Positions 26,159 to 33,957 of a stretch of 64,000 nucleotides of DNA are shown here, piece by piece; the first letter of the stretch is position 1, and the number at the start of each line of letters is the position of its first letter. Made by a program: the position numbers and the translations under genes. This stretch comes from an uncultured bacterium (GTDB lineage: Bacteria > Actinomycetota > Coriobacteriia > Coriobacteriales > Coriobacteriaceae), in the NCBI GenBank assembly GCA_905214435.1, contig CAJMMA010000002.1, forward strand, positions 38,027-102,026, given 5' to 3'. Under the pieces are notes generated by a model. The model was not told the origin of the DNA, did not search any database, and saw only the letters and a list, made by a program, of their open reading frames with translations.

Positions 26159-26192
26159 AGCGGGCACGGTTTCAATTGAATCCGTGCCCGCT
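26159..26192 (+). terminator. Hairpin downstream of guaA
   Basis: AGCGGGCACGG / CCGTGCCCGCT, 11-bp perfect stem, 12-base loop, no T run. A probable transcription end, but lying inside the first repeat-bounded island. Confidence 0.55.
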
Positions 26193-26278
26193 GCTGTATG
26201 CGTGTCCTTGCATGCCCAATATGCGCCGTAAAAGCCGTCTTCTTCGACGTCAAAGTGAATGCGCTTCGTTTTTGCCTC

Positions 26279-27109
26279 TCAAAATCTTATTTTCACGATT
26301 TGCATTTTCATCCCGTTGTCACCGATCCTTGCGAGAAACCGGAAAAAGCCGCTGACAGAAGGGTCTTTCAAATCGTTGTAGCCCAGCATATAGCCGCGAC
26401 TTGTGACCTGCAGACGGCTGTCCCACGTGCCGATTTCCTTGGCGGCATCCGAAACCGCAAAATATGCCCCCACATCCTTGATTTTTGCAGTCTTAAGCCA
26501 TGTTTTTGCGATCATCTTTACCGCCGTCCGATTGGCAGCATCAAAGACCAGCACACTGCCGGGGAAAGCGTCCGCCATCCCCCGCACCAGTTCCCGGACC
26601 TGCTGGGTCAGAAAGTAATAGAACACCCCGGAGGCAAAGAACACCGCCCCGCGGGAGGCATCGATTTTGCTAAACCATGTGGTGTCTTTCAGGTCGCAGG
26701 GGATATTTTGTTCTCGATCCCCGGTGGGCAGTAGCTGCTGCCGCAAGGCAATCACATCCGGGAAGTCCAGATTGTAGATCTTGCATCTACCGTTGTCGCA
26801 GGTTCTGCCGGTGTTGTCCAGCCCGCAGCCCAGATTGACCACCGCCGCATTGGGGTGGCCTTTCAGGTAATCCCGCACCTCGAAAGCAAGATCACTCTGC
26901 CGTGTGGCCACCTCCAGCGCACCAAAGCGCTGCATCAGGCTGCGGGAGTTTTTCTCTGCCTCTGAAAAGTCGTAGTCGATCTGGTCGAGCAGACGAACCG
27001 CTGTTTCATCCCTGTAAAGGTTCGGGTACAGCTCCGTACACAGCTTCCGGGAATACAGCGGGAGGATCAGCGTCTCCTGCACGGTGTTTTTCTCAATTTT
27101 ACATTTCAT
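26279..27109 (-). CDS. Class I SAM methyltransferase, LCMT/TcmP-like
   Basis: 276 residues. The SAM-binding motif is VVNLGCGLDNTG, followed by YNLDFPDVIALRQQLLP and an FFASGVFYYF segment, the pattern of leucine-carboxyl-methyltransferase-like (TcmP-type) O-methyltransferases. Substrate unknown. It is the last of three consecutive methyltransferase genes on the minus strand inside a repeat-bounded island. The sequence composition differs from the core genes (more AAA/TTT codons), consistent with transfer. Confidence 0.8.
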   Translation of the reverse strand: MKCKIEKNTVQETLILPLYSRKLCTELYPNLYRDETAVRLLDQIDYDFSEAEKNSRSLMQRFGALEVATRQSDLAFEVRDYLKGHPNAAVVNLGCGLDNTGRTCDNGRCKIYNLDFPDVIALRQQLLPTGDREQNIPCDLKDTTWFSKIDASRGAVFFASGVFYYFLTQQVRELVRGMADAFPGSVLVFDAANRTAVKMIAKTWLKTAKIKDVGAYFAVSDAAKEIGTWDSRLQVTSRGYMLGYNDLKDPSVSGFFRFLARIGDNGMKMQIVKIRF

Positions 27110-27224
27110 AGGTTTCTTCCTCAGTGAATAAAAACTGTCATAATTGCCGCCAGCATAGCCGCTATGACCGTCATGCCTATCGCCATGTGCAGGATGGATG
27201 CAAAAATGCCCGTGCTTGATACCC
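27110..27224 (-). other. Short gap with a hydrophobic peptide frame
   Basis: A minus-strand frame here reads MAIGMTVIAAMLAAIMTVFI-H-stop, one membrane helix, ending four bases before the AGGAAGAAACC site of the next gene. No ribosome site precedes it; it may be a relic of a membrane protein. Confidence 0.2.
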
Positions 27225-27830
27225 CTACTTCCGCGCCGTGACGCAGAGCCACCTTTTCTTTTTGCGTATCTGCACCTCGTGAAAACCCGCCTGCTCCAGA
27301 TACGCCTTTAATTCAATGTCCTTGTAGATGGTCATGCCGCCGATGATCTGCGTCCACCTCTCGTCCTTGCCCGTATCGCCATTGCTCTCGTTGCAGATGA
27401 GAATTGTCCCGCCTGGCTTCAGCGTCCGCCAGACCTCACGGAAGCATCGGGGCAAATCAGGCCAAAAATAGACGGTCTCAAAGGCCGTGGCGGCATCGAA
27501 GTAGCTATCCTCAAACACCATATCCGCCACACTGCCTTGCAGAACGGCGCAACGCCCCTCCTGAATTGCAATTCGGTTGAGCTTTCTAGTCTTCTCCACG
27601 CTGACGGGCGAATAGTCGACGCCCTTGACGACGCCATGCGGGCATTTTTTCAGCAGCCGTTTTATGTTCGCCCCGCCGCCGCAGCCGCAATCCAGCACCT
27701 TGGCATTTGGCGCAAGTCGTAGAAATCGAAGTCCCCACCGCGCCACAGGGCTGTGGCCCAGATTCATCATGGCAACCATAAGTTTTCCGCCGAGGCCCAC
27801 GGGCTTGCGGGTGTTTTCAAAGAACGACAT
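27225..27830 (-). CDS. Class I SAM methyltransferase
   Basis: 201 residues starting MSFFENTRKPVGLGGKLM. Motif I is VLDCGCGGGANIKRLL, followed by VKGVDYSPVSVEKTR, motif II-like AATAFETVYFWPDL and LKPGGTILICNE. Typical small-molecule or ubiquinone-type methyltransferase fold. ATG 27830 follows GAGGGGCC and lies 14 bases inside the previous gene, so translation is coupled. Middle gene of a three-methyltransferase operon; substrate not deducible. Confidence 0.82.
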   Translation of the reverse strand: MSFFENTRKPVGLGGKLMVAMMNLGHSPVARWGLRFLRLAPNAKVLDCGCGGGANIKRLLKKCPHGVVKGVDYSPVSVEKTRKLNRIAIQEGRCAVLQGSVADMVFEDSYFDAATAFETVYFWPDLPRCFREVWRTLKPGGTILICNESNGDTGKDERWTQIIGGMTIYKDIELKAYLEQAGFHEVQIRKKKRWLCVTARK

Positions 27831-28446
27831 CTGGCCCCTCCGATTTCGTGCATTCCGCATAGGTCAATGGGAACGAGGCCTTCAGCACCGCGCTTTTCCG
27901 CACCGCCCAGCCGTTTTGACGCAGGAAACGCAGGTATTCCTCGCTTGTCCACCTGCTGTGGAGGGGGAATCCCGCCATACTCATGAAAAAGGCTTTTGCC
28001 TTGCCGGAAACCGAGTTCCCCGCGTGGGTGAAGGTTGGCGCGATGAGCACGCCGTCGTCCTTCAGCACCCGCCTGATTTCTTGCAGGGCCTTTTCCGGAT
28101 GCGGCACTATGTGAAGTGCGTTGGACGCGATCACCACTTCGAAGGACTTCTGCGCATAGGGCAGGCGGAACATATCCTGCACGGAAAAGTGTAGCTTTGC
28201 GGATTGATTGTCCCGCTTTGCTTCAAGGATCATCTTTGCAGAGGCGTCCGTAGCCTCGATGCGCGCCGCCGCATCCACGACGCTCTTTGCGATAAGCCCC
28301 GTGCCGGTGGCAACCTCCAGCACGGTCTTTGCTTTCACCACCGGCCGGATCAGCCCATACATCTTCTCATACGCCGCCCGGTCGTTTCGCATGAAACGGT
28401 CGTACCGACCGGCATTCCTGTCCCAGAAGCCCTTGCGTTCGTGCAT
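27817..28446 (-). CDS. Class I SAM methyltransferase (UbiE/Methyltransf_11-like)
   Basis: 209 residues starting MHERKGFWDRNAGRYDRFM. Motif I VLEVATGTGLIAKSVV, acidic loop IEATDASAKMI, and VIASNALHIVPHPEKALQEI with LKDDGVLIAPTF. The WDxxAxxYDxF start and layout fit the UbiE-like branch. It is the promoter-proximal gene of the methyltransferase trio, overlapping the next by 14 bases. Sixty bases upstream is a palindrome resembling a DtxR-family iron box. Confidence 0.82.
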   Translation of the reverse strand: MHERKGFWDRNAGRYDRFMRNDRAAYEKMYGLIRPVVKAKTVLEVATGTGLIAKSVVDAAARIEATDASAKMILEAKRDNQSAKLHFSVQDMFRLPYAQKSFEVVIASNALHIVPHPEKALQEIRRVLKDDGVLIAPTFTHAGNSVSGKAKAFFMSMAGFPLHSRWTSEEYLRFLRQNGWAVRKSAVLKASFPLTYAECTKSEGPDVVL

Positions 28447-28505
28447 CGCTATCGCCCCCAAACAGTTAGAGCAATCTAACTATAACACACGAATCATGCA
28501 GTAAG

Positions 28506-28521
28506 ATAAGGCTAACCTTAT
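28506..28521. promoter_or_regulatory. Candidate metal-repressor box
   Basis: ATAAGG-CTAA-CCTTAT, six-base arms. The AGGCTAACCT core resembles DtxR/IdeR-type boxes (TTAGGTTAGCCTAACCTAA). Located 60 bases upstream of the methyltransferase operon. Confidence 0.4.
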
Positions 28522-28670
28522 TTTCTTGGCTAAGACGCATCTCTTCGGTTTTCGCTTATAACGGCGCGAATCAGATGCTAGGCTGGAGCTGAAGAAGGAG
28601 CTTGGCGGACAGGTGGGTCGATACCGGTTCCCGGAACGGCGATCCAGCCAATTACACCAGGGCTCTAGTC

Positions 28671-28687
28671 ATTGAGTGGGAATAGAA
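28671..28687. other. guaA 3'-end attachment-like site 2
   Basis: ATTGAGTGGGAATAGAA, identical over 17 bases to the guaA 3' end at 26110-26126. Together they bound a 2.56-kb segment carrying the three methyltransferases. Confidence 0.75.
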
Positions 28688-28797
28688 AATTCCTTAGTTA
28701 TGGGGGTATAAATTTGATCCCCTTTAGGATAAGCCCCCATGACTATATGAATTGACCTGCTGACTTCAATGAAGATTGGAGGGTAACGGCCAGGGGT

Positions 28798-28967
28798 GAC
28801 GGCCCAGCGAGTGTTATTATGCGAGCTATGCGCATTGAAATCGACCTTTCGTGGTATAAACTACTCGCCGGAAGCCGCGGCTTTCAGAGTACGGCTTACG
28901 TGTACGTTTAACCTCCGTGGGCGACGGGGTGCTGCAAGGCGTAGAATATCGCCCACCTGTAGGGGCC
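28798..28967. repeat. Left island module, copy 1
   Basis: About 170 bases, highly similar to 37023-37193 (shared blocks GCGAGTGTTATT, CCGGAAGCCGCGGCTTTCAG, TTTAACCTCCGTGGGCGACG). It directly precedes the ToxN-like relic in both places and could be its promoter and antitoxin-RNA region. Confidence 0.7.
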
Positions 28968-29009
28968 TGCAGCGATGCGGGCCCCGCTTCGTATGAAGGG
29001 GGCGTAACC

Positions 29010-29458
29010 GATGAAGATCGTATCCATCCCCAGGACTTCTTCGACCTCGTCGAGGGCGACCGCGAGCTCATGCTTAAGCACAATCGCCCCTGCATCGTGG
29101 TGGTGAGGCTGCATTTCCGCGGGAAGCGCAGGGACTTCGCCGTGCCGCTGCGTTCCAACATCGCCCCTAACGTGCCCAAAGACCAGTACTTTGCGTTGCC
29201 ACCCCGCCCCACGACGCGCCCCGGCTGTCGCCACGGCATCCACTACATCAAGATGTTCCCCATAACCAAGGCCTACCAGCGCCGCTTCAGGACCGCGGGC
29301 TCGGCCTACTCGAGACGCTCCAGTGCATCATCGACGGCAACACCAAGCGCATTGTCTCCGAGTGCCAGGCATACCTCGACCGCTACGAGCGCGAGGGAAG
29401 GCCTGGCTTTGCCGTCGACATCGACCGCATCGTGGGGCTGCTGGAGGGCGAGAAGTAG
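29010..29458 (+). pseudogene. Frameshifted ToxN/AbiQ-like toxin gene, copy 1
   Basis: Conceptual product about 150 residues: MKIVSIP, then DFFDLVEGDRELMLKHNRPC, DFAVPLRSN, GIHYIKMFPI and a helical end RIVSECQAYLDRYEREG. The pattern (DFFxxL, RPxIxxV, FAxPLxS, GxxxxxMxPI) resembles type III ToxN/AbiQ endoribonucleases, but similarity is distant. Two single-base deletions break the frame, near 29030 (CCCC before AGG) and near 29308 (TACTCGAG where copy 2 reads TACTACGAG). A terminator follows. The relative at 37194 is a 3' fragment. Family call is tentative. Confidence 0.5.
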
Positions 29459-29482
29459 GGCACCTCGGCTCAGTCTCGAGCC

Positions 29483-29507
29483 ATGCAGAGTCGCTCCGCA
29501 TTTTTGA
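29483..29507 (+). terminator. Terminator after toxin relic copy 1
   Basis: ATGCAGAG-TCG-CTCCGCAT followed by TTTTT; copy 2 (37401-37423) restores a perfect 8-bp stem (ATGCGGAG). Confidence 0.7.
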
Positions 29508-29666
29508 ACGCCGCGTGTGCGTCCCAAATACTTGAGAAACAAGCTGTGAAGTGCGGTGGCGCGCCCGTGGCCGTGCATAGCCGTCACCATCAGCGTCTAC
29601 GCGGCGTCGGCTTCAAGTGGAACTGACGCCGCTGCTGTATATGGTTTGCCTTGCTGCAAATGGCGA

Positions 29667-30086
29667 TCAATGCCCGCGATGCTTCTGTTTGCGCTTCAGT
29701 TTTCTCTGCTCGTAGCGCGCATCAGCCTCTTCCGCGCGGCGTCGGCTTCTTGCATGAGCTGATTCCTGCTTTATCGCTTCTTTCTGTGCCGCGAGCGCCT
29801 GCTGCGCCTTGGTGCTCATCGCTGGCTGCTTGAGGGTTTTCGCAGCCTCGCGAGCGCGTCGCTTGGGGTTCTTTGCGGGCTTGCTTGCCTCAGCCGGTTT
29901 GCCATCGAAGAACGAGAGCTTCTCCCATTTGCAGACAACGAATTGCAGAATCTCCTCATCGGACGGCTCCGCGCCGAAGACGATGCGGGCGACGCCGTAC
30001 CTTCCGTCCTCGACGTGCTCCGCCAGCCCGACCCAGAATTGGCCGTCATGATATACGGTCAGGGTGGACGACACGCTGATCTGCAT
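29667..30086 (-). CDS. yjdF: YjdF-family protein (DUF2992)
   Basis: 139 residues starting MQISVSSTLTVYHDGQFWVG, with ARIVFGAEPSDEEILQFV; these are the hallmarks of YjdF (DGQFWVG near the start and FG(A/S)EPxDxE). The C-terminal half is Lys/Arg/Ala-rich and helical. ATG 30086 follows AAAGGAGG. In Firmicutes yjdF lies under the yjdF riboswitch that senses azaaromatic compounds, and the protein is suspected to act in detoxification of such molecules. The conserved leader upstream fits this. Function beyond that is unknown. Confidence 0.8.
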   Translation of the reverse strand: MQISVSSTLTVYHDGQFWVGLAEHVEDGRYGVARIVFGAEPSDEEILQFVVCKWEKLSFFDGKPAEASKPAKNPKRRAREAAKTLKQPAMSTKAQQALAAQKEAIKQESAHARSRRRAEEADARYEQRKLKRKQKHRGH

Positions 30087-30225
30087 GGTTGGTTCCTCCT
30101 TTATGTAGATGACCATGCAGAGAAGGGACAACCAAGGAGGCAGGTTACTGATGCGGACTCCCGCACGCCCACGACTACCCGACGGGGACTGTGTTTTCAT
30201 CTCTGGTGCCCGCATTGTAGCACGC
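30087..30225 (-). promoter_or_regulatory. yjdF-type riboswitch candidate, copy 1
   Basis: Structured leader of yjdF. On the minus strand it contains CGGGTAGTC, hairpin GTGCGG-GAGT-CCGCAT, CAGTAACCTGCCTCCTT and the ribosome site AAAGGAGG. CCTCCTT can pair with AAGGAGG, which would hide the ribosome site. The same leader recurs at 35832-35965 with over 85% of bases kept. Assignment to the yjdF RNA family rests on position and structure, not on a covariance-model hit. Confidence 0.6.
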
Positions 30226-30389
30226 GCGGATTTACGATGTTGATCGCCGGCGCCTAGGCGGAGATGAAGGCGGTTCGATCTAGGTCAAGCCGGTCGCTCG
30301 TTCATGAAGCGGCCGATTCCCTGAAAATAAAAGGCGCCCAGGAGGACACCTACAGGCTATCTTCGAAATACTTGGTTTGGGGCAGACGG

Positions 30390-30447
30390 AGGAAAAAATA
30401 GGGCAGAATCGCTCTCACGATCCCGCCCCGCAAACCCGAGGGTTTCT
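30390..30447 (-). ncRNA. Structured RNA unit 1 downstream of the Abi_2 gene
   Basis: Minus-strand order: small hairpin AAACCC-TC-GGGTTT (30432-30445), then stem GGGCGGGATCG / CGATTCTGCCC (30401-30428) and TATTTTTT. The same two-hairpin plan with different stem sequences is found in unit 2, so the structure rather than the sequence is conserved. It ends like an intrinsic terminator. Confidence 0.5.
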
Positions 30448-30520
30448 AACTGGCTCCATTATTCCGGGCTTCTCAGTTCTGTCATTGACCCAGGTATCAC
30501 CCGTCTCCTATAGCGAGTGA

Positions 30521-30580
30521 ATATAAAAATAGGGCAGAGTCGCTTGCGCAAGTCCGCCCCTAAAACCGTGAAGGTTTTGC
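30521..30580 (-). ncRNA. Structured RNA unit 2 downstream of the Abi_2 gene
   Basis: Begins 11 bases after the Abi_2 stop: hairpin AAAACC-TTCAC-GGTTTT (30562-30578), then GGGCGGACTTGC-GCAA-GCGACTCTGCCC (30532-30559, GNRA-type loop) and TATTTTTAT. Stem 1 covaries with unit 1. Could be tandem terminators or the RNA partner of the HEPN protein. Confidence 0.5.
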
Positions 30581-30590
30581 TATCTGCAGG

Positions 30591-31553
30591 CTATTCTACC
30601 AACCCGAGCGATTCTGTCAACCTGCGAAGGAACTCGAGCGCGGAGCGAGCTGCGGCGTCGGGCCCCTTGTCGGGCAGCGCCTCGGTTTCTCCGTCGGCCC
30701 TGGCGAACATCTCGGCGAGCTCGGATGCGGCGCGCGAGCGCGAGGAGCCCTCGGGTACCAAGCCGGAGTGCGCCACGAGCACGGTCGCGACCTCCTGCAT
30801 GGCCGTATTCCCCATCCACTTCCTCCTGGTCGCCTTGGGGATTCCCACGGCGGCGACCCTTCGGGAGACGCCACTGGACGCCGAGCCCCGGGCGGCGCCC
30901 CTCTCGGCGAAGCAGTTGATCAGGCACGAGCCGTGCGCGGCGCAGTTGCGGACGGACTTCACGCGCTTGAGGTCGTAGTGGGAGGCCTCGAAGCGCCTGT
31001 CGCCCCATCGCCTGGCGCAGAAGCGCACGAAGTCGATGAGGGTGCCGAACGAGGTGAGCTCAAGGAAGGCCCAGGCAGGCATGTCGCCGGAGTACTTCGC
31101 GTAGAGGCTCGAGCTGTAGGGGCTGCGGCCGCTCATCTTGAGCTCGCGCAGGCGGTACTCCCTGTTTGCAGTGGTAAGCGATGCCATGTAGTCGGCCACG
31201 ATGGCGTAGCCATCCTCTCCACGGTCCTCCATCTCGCGAAGCAGTGTCACCTTCTGGAAGTGCTCGATGTCGAGCGTCATGCCGAGCAGGGCGTGGCGTA
31301 GCTCCTGGTCGAGCGCCGCGAGCAGGCGTAGCTGGCCGAAGTCGAGGTCTACGTAGCGGCCGTCGCGCGGGCCTCCCTCGTATTTCGAGAAGAGTTTGCG
31401 ATAGGATGCGAGCTTGAAGAAGTTGCACTTGTCGCGCAGGTAGTCCTCGGCCTCTTCCTCGGAACACAGCTCGAAGGCTACGCCCTTCTGCTTGAGGTGC
31501 TCTATCTGCTGCTCGATCGTGAGGATCGGCTTCCTATCGTGGGGTTCGGCCAT
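30591..31553 (-). CDS. Abi_2 (AbiD/AbiF-like) HEPN abortive-infection protein
   Basis: 320 residues. N-terminal TIEQQIEHLKQKGVAF and YLRDKCNFFKLASYRKLF are typical of the Abi_2 family (PF07751). AALDQELRHALLGMTLDIEHF follows, and near residue 200 the HEPN RNase motif R-x4-H appears as SVRNCAAHGS. The C-terminal 100 residues are variable. Such proteins block phage growth by RNA cleavage; AbiF members have been linked to structured antitoxin RNAs and to the origin of Cas13. ATG 31553 follows AGGAGA. Two structured RNA units follow the stop codon. Activity is inferred. Confidence 0.85.
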   Translation of the reverse strand: MAEPHDRKPILTIEQQIEHLKQKGVAFELCSEEEAEDYLRDKCNFFKLASYRKLFSKYEGGPRDGRYVDLDFGQLRLLAALDQELRHALLGMTLDIEHFQKVTLLREMEDRGEDGYAIVADYMASLTTANREYRLRELKMSGRSPYSSSLYAKYSGDMPAWAFLELTSFGTLIDFVRFCARRWGDRRFEASHYDLKRVKSVRNCAAHGSCLINCFAERGAARGSASSGVSRRVAAVGIPKATRRKWMGNTAMQEVATVLVAHSGLVPEGSSRSRAASELAEMFARADGETEALPDKGPDAAARSALEFLRRLTESLGLVE

Positions 31554-31829
31554 GCTCGGTCTCCTGTCATAAAAAGTATTGCCTATTTTACCAGCATGTT
31601 CTCGACATTCGATGGAGGCCTCATCGTCGACTCATGGGCAAGCCGCCTGATACGACTCCCTTTCCCTGTCAGCAGCGCAGTCGCCTGACCTGCGGCTTTG
31701 GAATCGCGTTGGAAGCCGCCCGCGACCAATCATTTGCAGTTGTTGCGAGTGGCTTGCGCGTGATGCTGCGGTTGAGTTTCAGAAACGGGCGATTCCGCCC
31801 AATCGGGCACCCGAATCACGGCCGGAAGC

Positions 31830-32022
31830 TCCTTTGGGACAAAAACAAAAACTCAATGCCCTGAGTTTGGAAAAAGTTTTTGAGGTTGTCCCAACTTTTG
31901 TCCCCGAAGCCGACGAAACGCGACATCGCGGCATTCGGCGGCACGCGTTCCATGTCGATGCCGAAAACTGGATGCAACTGGAATGACGGGACGACAGAAC
32001 CAAAGCCATCGAGTGGGAGTAG
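31830..32022. repeat. Right island module, copy 1
   Basis: About 190 bases, roughly 90% identical to 36590-36771. It starts with TTGGGACAAAAA, contains ACTCAATGCCCTGAGT and GTTGTCCCAA, which can fold into a cruciform, and ends with ATCGAGTGGGAGTAG. The layout of an arm-binding region beside a core site suggests a recombinase attachment end. Confidence 0.75.
32008..32022. other. guaA 3'-end attachment-like site 3
   Basis: ATCGAGTGGGAGTAG; GAGTGGGA(A/G)TAG core shared with the ends of both guaA genes. Last 15 bases of right module copy 1. Confidence 0.65.
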
Positions 32023-32132
32023 GACGACAGGGTTCTGACCTGCGATTTTGAGTGCCGCACTATGCCGCTGAGTTTCGTTTCGTACGAGAGTCATGACAAA
32101 GCCACCAGCGACGGAGATGAGTAAAAGCGATT

Positions 32133-32178
32133 AAAGAGCCTCCGTTCCCTGCGTTGGGACGGAGGCTCTTTCTTTGCC
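32133..32178 (-). terminator. Terminator of the mef-msr operon
   Basis: AAAGAGCCTCCGT / ACGGAGGCTCTTT, 13-bp perfect stem. Both flanks carry A/T tracts, so it can act on either strand; on the minus strand it lies 55 bases after the msr stop. Confidence 0.8.
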
Positions 32179-32230
32179 GTTTTACTCCCTTGTCTCCGTT
32201 CGGGGATTATTTCCTGCTCATTTAGGGCTA

Positions 32231-33697
32231 TTAGCGCTGAAAGATTTTGACTAGCTTGGTGTCCTTTATTTCGTAGACAATGTCTGCGACGTTCTCGACC
32301 AGCCTCTTATCGTGGGAGACGAACACTATCGTTCCGGCATAGGCGCTCATCATCTGCTCGAGGGCTTCGGCGCTCTTGATGTCCAGGTAATTTCCAGGCT
32401 CGTCCATGAGCAAGATGTTGTATCTGCCCAGCAGCATCTTCGCGAGTAGCAGCTTGATGACTTCGCCTCCCGAGAGAACGCCAACGTCCTTTGTCAGGTC
32501 GCGCGGTCCGATTCCCATAGAGGCGAGGATGCCTCGAATTTCGGTCATGCTGTACTCGCAACCATTCTGCATGAACGAGATCACAGACTGGCGGGCGTCG
32601 AACTTGTAACCTGTCTGTTCGAAGTAGCCGATCTCTGCTTTGGGAGAGATGTTGATACCGTCGGCGCGTCGAACGATTGCCTTCAGCAGGCTGGTCTTTC
32701 CTGTGCCGTTGCCACCGGTGATGGCCACTTTGGCACCGAGCGGTATCTCGAATTTCGCGTGGTCATAGAGCACGCAGTTGCCGAAGCTCAAGCTGAAATC
32801 ATCTGCCGAGATGGGAAATTTGCTGTGCAGTTCCAGGGCCTTGCTCTGGCGGAAGCGCACGGCGCGAATGCTATCTGGGGCCTCGATCCCTTCGAGCGCT
32901 TCGAGGCGCTTCTCCATGTTCTTAGCTGCCTGATGCATTTTCTTCTGCTTGGTGCCGGTTGTTTTCTGATGCCCCAAGCGACCTGCATACTCGTTGCTTT
33001 TTTTCGCACCCTTCCGCTTGGCGTCGACCTGCCGTGCTTTTTTCCGCTGTTTTTCGATGGCGGCTTCGAGGCGATCGCGCTCGCGCATCGCCTCTTCGTA
33101 TCGAGTCGCCTGAGCTTTGCGCTCTTCTTCTTTCTGTCGCAGATAGTCGGAGTAGTCACCCCAGAATTCGGAAATACCGCCGTCTTTGAGCTCCCAGATC
33201 TTGTCTACCACCTGGTCGAGAAAATGACGGTCATGGCTCACGATGAGCAGGGCCCCATCAAATGCCTTGAGCTGTCCGACGAGAAGGCGGATGCCGTCTT
33301 GGTCGAGGTGGCTCGTAGGCTCGTCGGCGAAGATCGCGCTTGCATGCTGGGAGAGCGCAGAGGCAATCTTGGCGCGTGTTTCCTCCCCGCCGCTCATCGT
33401 CTCCTGCGCCACTTCGGCGACGTTGAGACGGGAGAGCATCTCGCCGTTGTCCTGAGCCGCATCAAGGTCGAGTTCGTCGAGCTGGCCGATGAGGGCAATG
33501 CTGCCGAAGCGCCTGACGTCGGCGTCCGCAATGGTTAGATTGCCGCCCAGGATTTTTAGCAGGCTGGTTTTGCCTGCACCGTTGTCTCCTACCAAGCCGA
33601 TGCGATCGTAGGGGTAGATTTCCAATTCTTCGATGTCCAGAATATCGCGGCCGGCATATTCCAAAAAGATGTCTTTAGCTTTGACTATGAGTTCCAT
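32231..33697 (-). CDS. ABC-F ribosome protection protein, Msr(D)/Mel-like
   Basis: 488 residues, same length as MsrD. Two ABC domains: Walker A GDNGAGKTS and GGNGTGKTS, signatures MSGGEETR and LSGGEVIKL, Walker B FADEPTSHLD and LMDEPGNYLD. The linker is basic and coiled (RQKEEERKAQATRYEEA). There are no membrane segments. The start MELIVKAKDIFLEYAGRDIL and end VADIVYEIKDTKLV parallel MsrD closely. ABC-F proteins of this branch dislodge macrolides from the ribosome. ATG 33697 follows AAGGTGG. The mef-like transporter upstream on the same strand completes the usual resistance pair. Spectrum is inferred. Confidence 0.88.
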   Translation of the reverse strand: MELIVKAKDIFLEYAGRDILDIEELEIYPYDRIGLVGDNGAGKTSLLKILGGNLTIADADVRRFGSIALIGQLDELDLDAAQDNGEMLSRLNVAEVAQETMSGGEETRAKIASALSQHASAIFADEPTSHLDQDGIRLLVGQLKAFDGALLIVSHDRHFLDQVVDKIWELKDGGISEFWGDYSDYLRQKEEERKAQATRYEEAMRERDRLEAAIEKQRKKARQVDAKRKGAKKSNEYAGRLGHQKTTGTKQKKMHQAAKNMEKRLEALEGIEAPDSIRAVRFRQSKALELHSKFPISADDFSLSFGNCVLYDHAKFEIPLGAKVAITGGNGTGKTSLLKAIVRRADGINISPKAEIGYFEQTGYKFDARQSVISFMQNGCEYSMTEIRGILASMGIGPRDLTKDVGVLSGGEVIKLLLAKMLLGRYNILLMDEPGNYLDIKSAEALEQMMSAYAGTIVFVSHDKRLVENVADIVYEIKDTKLVKIFQR

Positions 33698-33957
33698 AAG
33701 TTGAACCACCTTTTGTGTATTGTCGTTTTCTGGAAGCGCAGCCATGCCAATAAAGAATCGCTCACGTCGATTTTTCGCCTTTGCCCGATTGCCGGCGTGA
33801 GCGTTTTGGCCTTGCGCAAGCCGGCAAATCCGAAAATGATAGTTGGCGGCGAATAAGGAGCGCGATGTGGGATGTCGGCGCAATACCTCGTCGTCGCAAG
33901 GGCTTGAAGGCTGACGCGCGAACCGATGGCTGCCGCCTCTTTTTTCGAATGCTTGGG
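33698..33957 (-). promoter_or_regulatory. mef-msr intergenic attenuator candidate
   Basis: 260 bases between mef and msr. On the minus strand CGCTCACG (33803-33796) pairs with CGTGAGCG (33766-33759), followed by ATTCTTTATT. An earlier GCCGGC pairs alternatively with the GCCGGC overlapping the first arm. Mutually exclusive hairpins before an ABC-F gene suggest attenuation, as known for msrD; no clear leader peptide was found here. Confidence 0.35.

Larger units (their letters stand above)
28447..29009. other. Non-coding stretch with island junction and left module copy 1
   Basis: Holds a DtxR-like palindrome (28506-28521), the guaA-like direct repeat (28671-28687) and left module copy 1 (28798-28967). 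I see no gene I can support in it. Confidence 0.45.
31554..32230. other. Island junction region
   Basis: No gene. Contains right boundary module copy 1 (31830-32022), a guaA-like site, and the bidirectional terminator of the msr gene. Bases 31635-31800 are a weaker copy of 36380-36560 (CATGGGCAAGCC, GGTTGAGTTTC). Confidence 0.5.

Noticed and set aside
28917..29507. An intact 196-residue gene across the toxin relic
   Set aside because: The open frame joins the true toxin frame only in its middle; the second copy shows where bases are missing, so it is a pseudogene.
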